A stretch of DNA of 64,000 bases, taken from an uncultured Clostridia bacterium. GTDB taxonomy: Bacteria > Bacillota > Clostridia > Oscillospirales > Ruminococcaceae. Numbering within the stretch: the stretch's first letter is position 1; the number at the start of each line of letters is the position of its first letter. The stretch is from assembly GCA_947627465.1 (NCBI GenBank), contig CANQWD010000013.1, positions 1 through 64,000 on the forward strand, read 5' to 3'. Positions 24,724 through 32,227 of the stretch are shown one piece after another. The notes under the pieces are model-generated. The model did no database searches and was not told the DNA's origin. It saw only the letters and a program-made list of their open reading frames with translations. The position numbers were made by a program, and so were the translations under genes.

Positions 24724-25649
24724 GAGTGTTAAGTCTTTTTGACGGCATTTCCTGCGGTCGCGTCGCCTTGGAACGTGCGGGAATTGCAGTAGAGGATTAT
24801 TCGGCTTATGAGATCAACAAATACGCGATTGCCGTCAGCGAGAAAAATTATCCCGAAATACGGCACTTCGGAGACGTTTTCAAAGGTGATTTCAAGCAAT
24901 TTCACGGGTATGATATGCTTATTGGCGGATCGCCGTGCACATATTGGTCTATTGCCAAAAGAGAACGTGAGACCGAGGTAGGCGGCGAGGGCTGGAAACT
25001 GTTTATGGCATACGTCCGCGCTTTACGGGAAAGCGGCGCAAGATGGTTTTTGTATGAGAACAATTACTCGATTCATCAACGAATAAAGGACGCAATCAGT
25101 TGTGAGCTTGGTGTTCAGCCTATAATGATAAATTCGGCTTTGGTGTCTGCGCAAACACGAAAACGTTGTTATTGGACTAACATTCCAAATGTTACACAGC
25201 CTGCGGACAAAGGCATAATGCTTGCCGATATAATCGACCATGCTGTTGCTTGGACGGGAAAATCCTACTGTCTGACCGCAAATTACGGCGGCGCAACGCT
25301 TAAAAATACACTTGAACGCCACCAACGCACAATGGTCGCCGAGCCTGTTCGCATAGGCGATATAGGCAGTTCCGGGCAGGCTCACCGAGTTTATTCCGTT
25401 TACGGAAAATCCATAGCATTGTCAACGGGACAGGGCGGGCAAGGCTCTGGAACGGGTTTGTATAAGATTGACCTGCCCGACGGCGATTACATAATTCGCA
25501 AGCTTTTTCCCGTGGAATGCGAACGCCTTCAGACGCTGCCGGACGGATATACAGACTGCGTTTCAAATGCACAACGATATAAGTGTCTTGGCAACGGTTG
25601 GACGGTTGATGTTATTTCCCATATTTTGCACTTCTTGCCAAATACCTAA
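24720..25649 (+). CDS. DNA cytosine C5-methyltransferase (orphan, phage type)
   Basis: 309 residues from GTG 24720, overlapping the regulator stop. Motif I is LSLFDGISCGRVALERAG, the catalytic motif IV PC loop is IGGSPCTYWS, motif VI is represented by LYENN, motif VIII by QTRKRCYWTNIP and the C-terminal motifs by CERLQTLPDGYTDCVSNAQR. This is the DNMT3-like/phage subgroup. With the adenine methylase it gives the phage two orphan modification enzymes, likely anti-restriction. Confidence 0.92.
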   Translation: MRVLSLFDGISCGRVALERAGIAVEDYSAYEINKYAIAVSEKNYPEIRHFGDVFKGDFKQFHGYDMLIGGSPCTYWSIAKRERETEVGGEGWKLFMAYVRALRESGARWFLYENNYSIHQRIKDAISCELGVQPIMINSALVSAQTRKRCYWTNIPNVTQPADKGIMLADIIDHAVAWTGKSYCLTANYGGATLKNTLERHQRTMVAEPVRIGDIGSSGQAHRVYSVYGKSIALSTGQGGQGSGTGLYKIDLPDGDYIIRKLFPVECERLQTLPDGYTDCVSNAQRYKCLGNGWTVDVISHILHFLPNT

Positions 25650-25664
25650 AATTGTGCAATATTC

Positions 25665-25740
25665 ACAAATGTATAAATGTTTTTCAACAATGTTCCGATT
25701 TTGCCACCGCTTTTTCAACATTTTATTGATTGGCTTCAAA
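25665..25740 (+). repeat. Repeated TTTTTCAACA motifs, candidate phage right-end transposase sites
   Basis: TTTTTCAACA occurs at 25680-25689 and 25711-25720, spacing 31 bp, in the gap after the last prophage gene. Tandem short repeats at the end of a Mu-like genome could be transposase-binding sites. The left end is outside the window, so this cannot be confirmed. Confidence 0.35.
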
Positions 25741-25773
25741 ATTTGGCTCAATAATGCCATTTAACAAACTGAA

Positions 25774-25811
25774 AAGCCGCCGATTTTATTGTTTTCGGCG
25801 GCTTATTTTTT
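25774..25811 (+). terminator. Intrinsic terminator at the end of the prophage operon
   Basis: AAGCCGCCGA (25774-25783) pairs with TTCGGCGGCTT (25795-25804), loop rich in T, followed by ATTTTTT. It stops prophage transcription before the small toxin-like gene. Confidence 0.88.
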
Positions 25812-25864
25812 GTGTTTTGCTTGTCAATTTTTTGTATTTTGCGTGGCAGACAACAGATGTGAAG

Positions 25865-25894
25865 GCAAATGATACATTTGATCAACTTGTTGAT
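25865..25894 (+). repeat. Direct repeat copy 1 covering the toxin start codon
   Basis: GCAAATGATAC (25865-25875), 6-base spacer ATTTGA, TCAACTTGTTGAT (25882-25894). The same two blocks occur without the spacer at 26042-26065. ATCAA-CTTG-TTGAT can form a stem with loop CUUG, complementary to the loop CAAG of the antisense RNA. Confidence 0.9.
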
Positions 25895-25964
25895 CTCTGT
25901 CAAAGCGGGCATGATCGTTGAGATTATCCGCAATTGGCTTGACAGCGGCAAGCGCAGATATTAG
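25869..25964 (+). CDS. Fst/par-like type I toxin peptide (31 aa)
   Basis: ATG 25869 to TAG 25962-25964; absent from the ORF track. The peptide has a single membrane segment (HLINLLISVKAGMIVEII) and a basic tail after RNWLDSG (KRRY), the layout of Fst/Ldr/TxpA-type membrane toxins. The ATG lies in the stem of CAAATG-ATA-CATTTG (25866-25880) and inside the first copy of a direct repeat. GAAGG is only 3 bases upstream, so translation should be weak or conditional. No consensus sense promoter was found. Converging from the right is an antisense RNA ending at a shared terminator. Toxicity is inferred from architecture. Confidence 0.7.
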   Translation: MIHLINLLISVKAGMIVEIIRNWLDSGKRRY

Positions 25965-25993
25965 AGCAAAGCCTAACTCTTACGCGCGTGCGT

Positions 25994-26040
25994 AAAAAAG
26001 TCCCCCGAGCGTGTTCGAAAGCCTCGGGGGATAATTTTTT
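25994..26040. terminator. Bidirectional terminator shared by toxin mRNA and antisense RNA
   Basis: TCCCCCGAG (26001-26009) pairs with CTCGGGGGA (26023-26031). On the + strand it is followed by TAATTTTTT; on the - strand by CTTTTTT (+ strand AAAAAAG, 25994-26000). Both converging transcripts can end here. A small TTACGC-GCGT-GCGTAA hairpin precedes it (25980-25995). Confidence 0.9.
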
Positions 26041-26041
26041 A

Positions 26042-26065
26042 GCAAATGATACTCAACTTGTTGAT
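26042..26065 (-). repeat. Direct repeat copy 2 within the antisense RNA
   Basis: GCAAATGATAC joined directly to TCAACTTGTTGAT. It lacks the 6-base spacer of copy 1, so a duplex between the two RNAs would have a 6-nt bulge between two perfect helices. Confidence 0.9.
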
Positions 26066-26085
26066 TTTATTTTTCTTACACTGTT

Positions 26086-26114
26086 ATTATATCACATTTG
26101 CGCGGTTTTGTCAA
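26086..26114 (-). promoter_or_regulatory. Perfect sigma-A promoter for the antisense RNA
   Basis: On the - strand: TTGACA (26114-26109), 17-bp spacer, TATAAT (26091-26086). It lies 19 bases downstream of the ABC gene stop and points away from that gene, so its only product would be the short antisense RNA. Confidence 0.92.
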
Positions 26115-26132
26115 GCGTTTCGGAAAACTTTT

Positions 26133-28079
26133 TTACTCCAGTTCAAACGCGCCCGTGTACAGTCTGTAATACTGACCTTTTTCGGCGATGAGCTTTTCGT
26201 GAGGTCCGCGCTCGATAATGCGCCCTTGTTCGAGCACCATTATAACGTCGGAGTTGCGAACTGTGGAGAGCCTGTGCGCTATAACGAAAACCGTTCTGCC
26301 TTTCATCAGAGCGTCCATACCCGCCTGAACTATCGCCTCGGTACGCGTATCTATTGAAGATGTCGCTTCGTCCAAGATCATAACGGGCGGGTCGGCGACC
26401 GCCGCTCTAGCTATCGAAATGAGTTGGCGCTGACCTTGCGAAAGACCGCTGCCGTCGCCCTTGAGCACCGTGTTGTAGCCTTGTGGCAGCATTCTGATAA
26501 AGCTGTCGGCGTTGGCGAGCTTAGCAGCCGCGATACACTCCTCGTCCGTAGCGTCGGGCTTGCCGTAGCGCAGATTGTCCATTACCGTTCCGGTGAACAG
26601 GTTCACGTCCTGCAAAACCACGCCGAGCGAGTGCCGCAGATCGGCTTTCTTTATCTTGTTGATGTTGATGCCGTCGTAGCGTATCTTGCCGTCGGCGATA
26701 TCGTAAAATCGGTTGATAAGGTTGGTTATCGTTGTCTTGCCCGCGCCCGTCGCTCCAACGAACGCGACTTTCTGCCCCGGCTTCGCGAAAATATCTATGT
26801 TATGAAGCACCGTCTTTTCGGGAACGTAGCCGAAATCTACGTCGTCCAGTACAATATCGCCCTTAAGCTCCGTATAAGTGACGGAGCCGTCCGCCGAGTG
26901 CGGGTGCTTCCACGCCCAAAGGTGGGTGCGCTCGTCGGTCTCGACAAGCTCTCCGTTTTCGCCGCGCTTAGCGTTTACAAGGGTTACATATCCGTCGTCG
27001 GTCTCGGGCTTTTCATCAATAAGCGTAAAGATACGTTCCGCGCCCGCCATCGCCATAGCGACGGAGTTGAGCTGCTGAGACACCTGACCTATCGGATTTA
27101 TAAAGCTGCGCGAAAGGTTCAGGAAAGAAACGATAGCGCCGAGCGTCATAGTGTTCGCGCCGAAAGCGTAGATATTTGTAACGCCCTTTATCGCCAAAGT
27201 GCCGCCGACTACGGCGAGAACAACGTACAAGAAATAACCGAGACAGTTGTTGAGCGGCATAAGAACGTTTGCGTTTGCGTTCGCACGGTAAGTGTTTTCG
27301 CAAAGATCGGCGTTCTTTCCGTCAAACTGCTCCTTTGCTTTTTCTTCATGGCAGAATATCTTAACGACTTTCTGACCGTTTATCATTTCTTCAATAAATC
27401 CGTTAACGTCCGCCGTAGAGTGCTGCTGCTTTACGAAATACGCGCCGGATTTTTTCGCGATGCGCGTCGTTATAAACAGAATAATGAACAGGAATGCCAC
27501 CACGATAAGCGTCAGCCACACCGACAGCGCCAGCATTGAGCAGAACACCGCGATTATAGTAATGCCCGACGAGATCACCTGCGGCACGGCTTGCGAAAGC
27601 ATTTGCTGCATAGCGTCCGCGTCGTTGGTGTAAAAGCTCATCACATCTCCGTGCGAGTGCGTGTCGAAATAGCTTATCGGCAAACTCTGCATGTGCGAGA
27701 ACATATCATTTCGTATAGTTTTCAGCACGCCTTGCGACACTTTCGCCATTATCCACGCGTTAAAGTAAGCCGCCGCCGCGCCCGCTAAAAACAGCGCTCC
27801 CATTCCGATAAGCGTTCGGAGAAGTCCGCCGTAGTCGGGATTATCCATACCAACCATGGGGAGAATGTAATCGTCTGTCAAGGTCTTGATAAACAACTGC
27901 GACATTACCGACGAACCCGCCGTCAGCAAAACGCAGATAACAACGGCAAGCATCTGCCATTTGTAAGGCTTCAAGTAGCTCATAAGCCGCTTTATCGTTT
28001 TCTTATCGAATTTCATCGGCACCCGCGCGCCCTTGGGAGGGCGTCCGCCGTGCTGCATGGGCTGTTTCGTATCAGGCAC
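26133..28079 (-). CDS. Heterodimeric ABC exporter subunit (permease-ATPase), catalytically intact half
   Basis: 648 residues from GTG 28079 (GAGGAG close upstream); the track start at 28148 lies well inside the upstream gene. Six membrane helices span about 40-330 (MLAVVICVLLTAGSSVMSQL first). The ATPase domain has Walker A GATGAGKTT, signature LSQGQRQ, Walker B VMILDEATSSID with catalytic Glu and an H-loop IAHRLSTVRN. A 40-residue insert occurs before the ATPase. The gene overlaps the upstream subunit by 8 bases. Substrate unknown; MarR control suggests drugs or toxic compounds. Confidence 0.9.
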   Translation of the reverse strand: MPDTKQPMQHGGRPPKGARVPMKFDKKTIKRLMSYLKPYKWQMLAVVICVLLTAGSSVMSQLFIKTLTDDYILPMVGMDNPDYGGLLRTLIGMGALFLAGAAAAYFNAWIMAKVSQGVLKTIRNDMFSHMQSLPISYFDTHSHGDVMSFYTNDADAMQQMLSQAVPQVISSGITIIAVFCSMLALSVWLTLIVVAFLFIILFITTRIAKKSGAYFVKQQHSTADVNGFIEEMINGQKVVKIFCHEEKAKEQFDGKNADLCENTYRANANANVLMPLNNCLGYFLYVVLAVVGGTLAIKGVTNIYAFGANTMTLGAIVSFLNLSRSFINPIGQVSQQLNSVAMAMAGAERIFTLIDEKPETDDGYVTLVNAKRGENGELVETDERTHLWAWKHPHSADGSVTYTELKGDIVLDDVDFGYVPEKTVLHNIDIFAKPGQKVAFVGATGAGKTTITNLINRFYDIADGKIRYDGININKIKKADLRHSLGVVLQDVNLFTGTVMDNLRYGKPDATDEECIAAAKLANADSFIRMLPQGYNTVLKGDGSGLSQGQRQLISIARAAVADPPVMILDEATSSIDTRTEAIVQAGMDALMKGRTVFVIAHRLSTVRNSDVIMVLEQGRIIERGPHEKLIAEKGQYYRLYTGAFELE

Positions 28080-29820
28080 TCTCCTCACTTCCTTTCGTCT
28101 GCTGATCGTAAATTTCTTTATAAATACCGCCGCGGGCGTACAGCTCATCGTGGTTTCCCATATCGGCTATTCTGCCGCCGTCGAGCACGATTATTTTGTC
28201 CGCGTCCTCGACCGAGGAAACGCGCTGTGCAATGATAATCTTTGTGGTATTCGGGATCTCCTCGCGGAACGCTTTTCTTATCATAGCGTCTGTGTGAGTA
28301 TCGACGGCGCTCGTGCTGTCGTCGAGAATGAGTATCTTCGGGTGTTTCAAAAGCGCTCTGGCAATACACAATCTCTGCTTTTGACCGCCCGAAACGTTCG
28401 TGCCGCCCTGCTCTATGTGAGTTTCGTACTTGTCGGGGAATTTTTGGATAAACTCATCGGCGCATGCGAGCTTACATACTCGCTGTACGTCCTCGTCGGA
28501 AGCGTTCTCGTCGCCCCAGCGGATATTCTCGTAGATAGAACCGCTGAACAGTGTGTTCTTCTGCAAAACCATCGCGACGTTGTTTCGGAGCGCTTCAAGG
28601 TTATACTCGCGGACGTTCTCGCCGCCCACGATAACCTCTCCCTCGGTGGTATCGTATAATCTCGGTATCATCTGCACGAACGTTGATTTTGAAGAGCCTG
28701 TGCCTCCGATTATTCCGATAGTTTCGCCGGAATTTATTTTCACGCTGATATGGTCGAGCGCGTTGCTTTCGGCGGTCTCGGAGTATTTGAAGCAAACGTT
28801 CTTGAACTCGACCGAGCCGTCCTTAAGCTCGGTGAGGTTGCGTTCGCCGTCGTTTATGTCGCAGCCCTCTTGAAGAACTTCGGCTACACGGTCGGCGCTG
28901 GCTTTCGACATCGTGAGCATAACGAATATCATCGAAAGCATCATAAGGCTCATCAAAATCTGCATAGTATAGGTGAACAGCGAGGTAAGTCCGCCGACGG
29001 TAAGTCCCGGCTCGGCGTTGCCCGAAGCTATGATAGCGTGAGCGCCCGTCCACGAGATCGCTATGATACAGCCGTATACCGCTATCTGCATTGCGGGAGA
29101 GTTGAACGCCACCGTTCTTTCGGCTTTCATAAACAGACCGAATATTCTGTTGGATATAGCTTGAAATTTCGAGATCTCATGATCCTCTTGAACGAAACTC
29201 TTTACCACGCGTATGCCGCTGACGTTTTCCTCCACGCACTCGTTGAGGTCGTCGTAAGCCTTGAACGTCTTGTCGAATATCGGGAACGCTTTCTTAATAA
29301 TTATCGCGAGTACGATAATCAAAAACGGTATTGCGTACAAAAACGTCATCGAAAGCTTGGGGCTTGTTCTGAACGAGAAAACGCACGCGAAAATGAGCAT
29401 TGCGGGCGCTCTGAACGTGATACGCGTCAACATCTGGAACGCCATTTGTACGCGGTTCACGTCGGTGGTAAGACGCGTTACCAAACTTGCGGGGCTGAAC
29501 TTGTCGATAGACGAGAACGTGAACCGCTGAATGTTGCTGTACATATCCCAACGCAGATTTTTCGCGAAGCGCGAACTTGCGCGGGACGCTGTAATGCCCG
29601 CCGTGATACCGAAAGCCATTGAAGCCAGCGTAAACGCCAGCAGCATAACGCCGTATTTCACCACGTTGTCCATATCGCCGACGTTTATGCCCTTGTCTAT
29701 CATATACTTCATGACTGTGGGTATGCACACCTCGCAAAACGCTTCGGCAAGCATAAAGATCGGCGTTAAGATCGCGGGGAGCGCCGCGTCGCGAACCGAT
29801 CTCGCCAATGTTTTTATCAT
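28072..29820 (-). CDS. Heterodimeric ABC exporter subunit with degenerate ATPase site
   Basis: 582 residues, six membrane helices then an ATPase domain. Walker A is GGTGSSKST, with Ser where the usual GxGKS/T has Gly. Walker B is ILILDDSTSAVD, with Asp in place of the catalytic Glu. The signature is the standard VSGGQKQR. Such asymmetry is known from BmrCD/TM287-288-type exporters, where one site binds but does not hydrolyse ATP. The partner is the next gene. It overlaps the marR-like gene by 4 bases (ATGA), so the three form one operon. Confidence 0.92.
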   Translation of the reverse strand: MIKTLARSVRDAALPAILTPIFMLAEAFCEVCIPTVMKYMIDKGINVGDMDNVVKYGVMLLAFTLASMAFGITAGITASRASSRFAKNLRWDMYSNIQRFTFSSIDKFSPASLVTRLTTDVNRVQMAFQMLTRITFRAPAMLIFACVFSFRTSPKLSMTFLYAIPFLIIVLAIIIKKAFPIFDKTFKAYDDLNECVEENVSGIRVVKSFVQEDHEISKFQAISNRIFGLFMKAERTVAFNSPAMQIAVYGCIIAISWTGAHAIIASGNAEPGLTVGGLTSLFTYTMQILMSLMMLSMIFVMLTMSKASADRVAEVLQEGCDINDGERNLTELKDGSVEFKNVCFKYSETAESNALDHISVKINSGETIGIIGGTGSSKSTFVQMIPRLYDTTEGEVIVGGENVREYNLEALRNNVAMVLQKNTLFSGSIYENIRWGDENASDEDVQRVCKLACADEFIQKFPDKYETHIEQGGTNVSGGQKQRLCIARALLKHPKILILDDSTSAVDTHTDAMIRKAFREEIPNTTKIIIAQRVSSVEDADKIIVLDGGRIADMGNHDELYARGGIYKEIYDQQTKGSEESA

Positions 29821-30299
29821 ATGTTATCTCTCCTTTCGGGTTTGTCATTTTGTTCGAGATTTTTCTGTATTCTGTCAAGAAAGCCGCAGAGCGTTTTCAG
29901 CTCCGCGTCCGAAAATCCTTTTGTTAGCTGCGTTTCGGTTTGAGCAAGCTCGTCGTGCATTTTTCTGCCAAACTCTCTCGAACGTTCCGTGAGCACTATC
30001 CTTTTCATTCGTCCGTCGTGAGACACGGACACGCGCTCTATCATTCCTTTTTTCTCGAGGAGCTTCAGCACCTTTGAGACCGTTGAGCGCGTTATCCCGA
30101 AATCGTTCTCAAAATCGCGCTGATATACGTCCTGTCCGAGATCCTCCATGTGACACAGATGTCCGATTATCCAGCCGTTGGAGCAAGTCATATTTTCAAG
30201 TTCCGCTTTAAACTCCGAATTGTGGTCCATATATCGGCGCACGGCGTTGTTTATCATTCTAAACCTCATTGCGATATTTTGACTTCCGTTACCGCCCAC
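29817..30299 (-). CDS. MarR-family transcriptional regulator
   Basis: 160 residues from GTG 30299 (AAAGGAG eight bases upstream). The track start at ATG 30347 would be nearly leaderless, because the promoter -10 ends at 30353. The winged helix is visible: YQRDFENDFGITRSTVSKVL, then LLEKKGMIERVSVSHDGRMK. MarR proteins usually repress their own operon and are released by the exported compound. The gene is first in the exporter operon. Confidence 0.9.
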   Translation of the reverse strand: MGGNGSQNIAMRFRMINNAVRRYMDHNSEFKAELENMTCSNGWIIGHLCHMEDLGQDVYQRDFENDFGITRSTVSKVLKLLEKKGMIERVSVSHDGRMKRIVLTERSREFGRKMHDELAQTETQLTKGFSDAELKTLCGFLDRIQKNLEQNDKPERRDNI

Positions 30300-30352
30300 C
30301 GGATCATCTCCTTTCTTTGTTGGATATGCTACTATCTTGTTTGACATTAAAC

Positions 30353-30381
30353 ATTATACAGCACATTAAATAATTTGTCAA
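30353..30381 (-). promoter_or_regulatory. Promoter/operator of the marR-ABC operon
   Basis: On the - strand: TTGACA (30381-30376), 17-bp spacer, TATAAT (30358-30353). ACATTAAA occurs twice (starting near 30344 and 30363), and TTGACA/TGTCAA form an outer inverted repeat, a plausible MarR operator overlapping the promoter. Confidence 0.85.
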
Positions 30382-30449
30382 GGGGAATTTTGTGAAAATT
30401 GTATGAAAAAACCGCCGCAGAATTTGTAAATATTTTCACTATACAATTT

Positions 30450-30515
30450 TGTAATTATATTGTAACCGAATTGTAACCGCGCTGTAACCCATTTTGTGGA
30501 AAAATATGATATAAT
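30450..30515 (+). promoter_or_regulatory. Four 11-bp-spaced TGTAAC repeats before a -10 element
   Basis: TGTAAT/TGTAAC begin at 30450, 30461, 30472 and 30483, exactly 11 bp apart. TATAAT lies at 30510-30515 with no -35 at 17 bp (ACCCAT). Direct repeats with one-turn spacing abutting the -35 position are typical of OmpR/PhoB-family response regulators that replace the -35 contact. Confidence 0.7.
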
Positions 30516-30551
30516 TTATGTAAGATAATATGCAAGTAAGGAGCGCATTTT

Positions 30552-32165
30552 ATGAAAAGAAAAATAAATTTCATTCCCGCAATAATCATTCTGACCGCGT
30601 TTGCAGCTGCATTATGGTTAGTGCCTTACATAATTGACAATGAATTTTCGCCGTCCGACCTAAGTTGGAGCCGTTACAAGCCGTTTATACATACGCGTAA
30701 CGAGCCGGACGGCACGGCTTATGTTGACATTCTCGTGAAAATGGACGCGTCCTCGGAGGATTATACGGAGTTTAACGAGCTGCAAAAACCGCCGAAAAGG
30801 TTGGTTCGTATCAACGAAGTAACCGAAGCGGTGGAAAGCGAGACGGGCGAGCGTTCTACACAAACCCGCCGCGAACCCGTATACGAAGAAGTTGTCCTCA
30901 CCCCCGACAGCGGGATAGCGAAGTTTAACGACGGCGGATATGTCAGCTTGTCGCTTCACTGCAAGGGAGTTCGCGGCTTTCAGATCAACGATTATTCGAC
31001 GCAGCTTATCTTGACGGAGCAGCGCGAATTTGACATCGAGGAGCTTTACAAGCGTTACGAAAATTTCAAGGCGGCTTATGTCGACGAAAACGGCGAGGTG
31101 CTTAAAGTCACGGATAGAGCCTGCGTTCAACATGACCCTGATATAAGCAGCAGATTTTCCACGCGCGGCGAGGAACTAAACCTCACGATCTGCGGCGGCT
31201 TTTCCGCACAAAACGCCTTAACTTGCGTTATGATTTTCGGACGGTGGGCGACGATGGCGGCGCTTGCGGTGTTTATCGTGCTCGCGGTAATGAACAAGGT
31301 AAAATTCTCAAAGCAATCCGAGACAGAGACAATGAGGAACATTCACTATGCGCCGCGTATCGCTGTTCTCGCGGTTTGCGTTGTTGCTTTTCCGATTATC
31401 GTGCTCGGCAATATATTTAGCGCAATGGGTCGCACTCACGATTACATTGGTTCGCAATGGGACGCGGAATATTCGTTCAAAAACGCGCCCGAGGGCACGG
31501 CTTACATTGATCTGCTTGTAAAGCTCCCCGAAAGCTCGGAGGACTATGTTGACTTCAACGAAGCGGGCGGCGCGCCGAAAAAATTCTTGGGCTTCAAAAG
31601 GGATTATTATGATGAATTTAAGGGTCGGGAAAAAGTGCAGAGGTATATTGAATACGCCGATTACAAGCAACTGAACATCACCCCCGAAAGCGGGATAGCC
31701 ACGCTCAACGACGACGGCTACGTCAGCCTTTCGGTGCACTATAAAGGCTGCGAGGGGTTTTCTTACAGATTTTACGAGCACGAGTGCCGTATTGTTTTGT
31801 CCGGCTCTCCCGATACACCAGGCGGTACCGCTGCCTATAGTGATAATTTCGCGATGATAGCAAAGCGTTACGGAGACTTCAAAGCGGCGTATATCGGCGA
31901 AAACGGCGAAGTACTCAAAGTCACGAAGCCCGCGAAAATCAAGCATTGGAACGGAATGTCCGAGATCTCCGCAAACGGCGACAAGCTGACGTTCCGTGTT
32001 TACAAACGGTCGGCGTTCGCCGATATTCTCCTCTTTATCGCGATTTTCTGTCAGCTTCCCGCGCTTGCCGGGCTAATCGTCTGTATCGTCCTCGCTCTTA
32101 GGCAAAAGTCGCCGAGCTCGCTGCCGAACCTCGACGCGAGAGAGAAAAAACACAATGACCTTTAA
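30552..32165 (+). CDS. Membrane protein with duplicated extracytoplasmic domain, unknown function
   Basis: 537 residues with four membrane segments (near 8-25, 232-248, 272-292 and 495-518) and two homologous outside domains. Shared motifs include GTAYVDILVKMDASSEDYTE versus GTAYIDLLVKLPESSEDYVD, then a TPDSGIA / TPESGIA motif, GYVSLSLHCKG versus GYVSLSVHYKG and FKAAYVDENGEVLKVT versus FKAAYIGENGEVLKVT. The two halves are therefore an internal duplication. No family recognised. AAGGAG precedes the ATG, and the gene stands alone behind the TGTAAC repeat promoter. Confidence 0.8.
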   Translation: MKRKINFIPAIIILTAFAAALWLVPYIIDNEFSPSDLSWSRYKPFIHTRNEPDGTAYVDILVKMDASSEDYTEFNELQKPPKRLVRINEVTEAVESETGERSTQTRREPVYEEVVLTPDSGIAKFNDGGYVSLSLHCKGVRGFQINDYSTQLILTEQREFDIEELYKRYENFKAAYVDENGEVLKVTDRACVQHDPDISSRFSTRGEELNLTICGGFSAQNALTCVMIFGRWATMAALAVFIVLAVMNKVKFSKQSETETMRNIHYAPRIAVLAVCVVAFPIIVLGNIFSAMGRTHDYIGSQWDAEYSFKNAPEGTAYIDLLVKLPESSEDYVDFNEAGGAPKKFLGFKRDYYDEFKGREKVQRYIEYADYKQLNITPESGIATLNDDGYVSLSVHYKGCEGFSYRFYEHECRIVLSGSPDTPGGTAAYSDNFAMIAKRYGDFKAAYIGENGEVLKVTKPAKIKHWNGMSEISANGDKLTFRVYKRSAFADILLFIAIFCQLPALAGLIVCIVLALRQKSPSSLPNLDAREKKHNDL

Positions 32166-32198
32166 ATACAAAAAGCCGCCGTCTTTCGACAGCGGCTT
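32163..32198 (-). terminator. Terminator of the str operon (tuf end)
   Basis: AAGCCGC (32173-32179) and GCGGCTT (32192-32198) form the outer stem, with GTC/GAC inside and a TTTC loop. On the - strand it is followed by TTTTTGTATTT. It also separates the convergent duplicated-domain gene. Confidence 0.85.
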
Positions 32199-32227
32199 AA
32201 ATGTTGAATTAAATTCGCAATTCGGAA

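Larger units (their letters stand above)
25994..26079 (-). ncRNA. Antisense antitoxin RNA of the par-like locus
   Basis: A perfect promoter on the - strand (26086-26114) predicts a start near 26079 and an end at the bidirectional terminator, giving an RNA of about 85 nt. It contains the complement of repeat copy 2 (26042-26065), and hence can pair with copy 1 on the toxin mRNA in two blocks of 11 and 13 bp across the start codon, plus the terminator stem. Size and layout resemble RNA II of par from plasmid pAD1. Not in the ORF track. Transcription is inferred. Confidence 0.75.

Noticed and set aside
26424-27539. 371-residue ORF on the + strand
   Set aside because: Antisense to the ABC exporter gene; the - strand frame carries clear ABC motifs.
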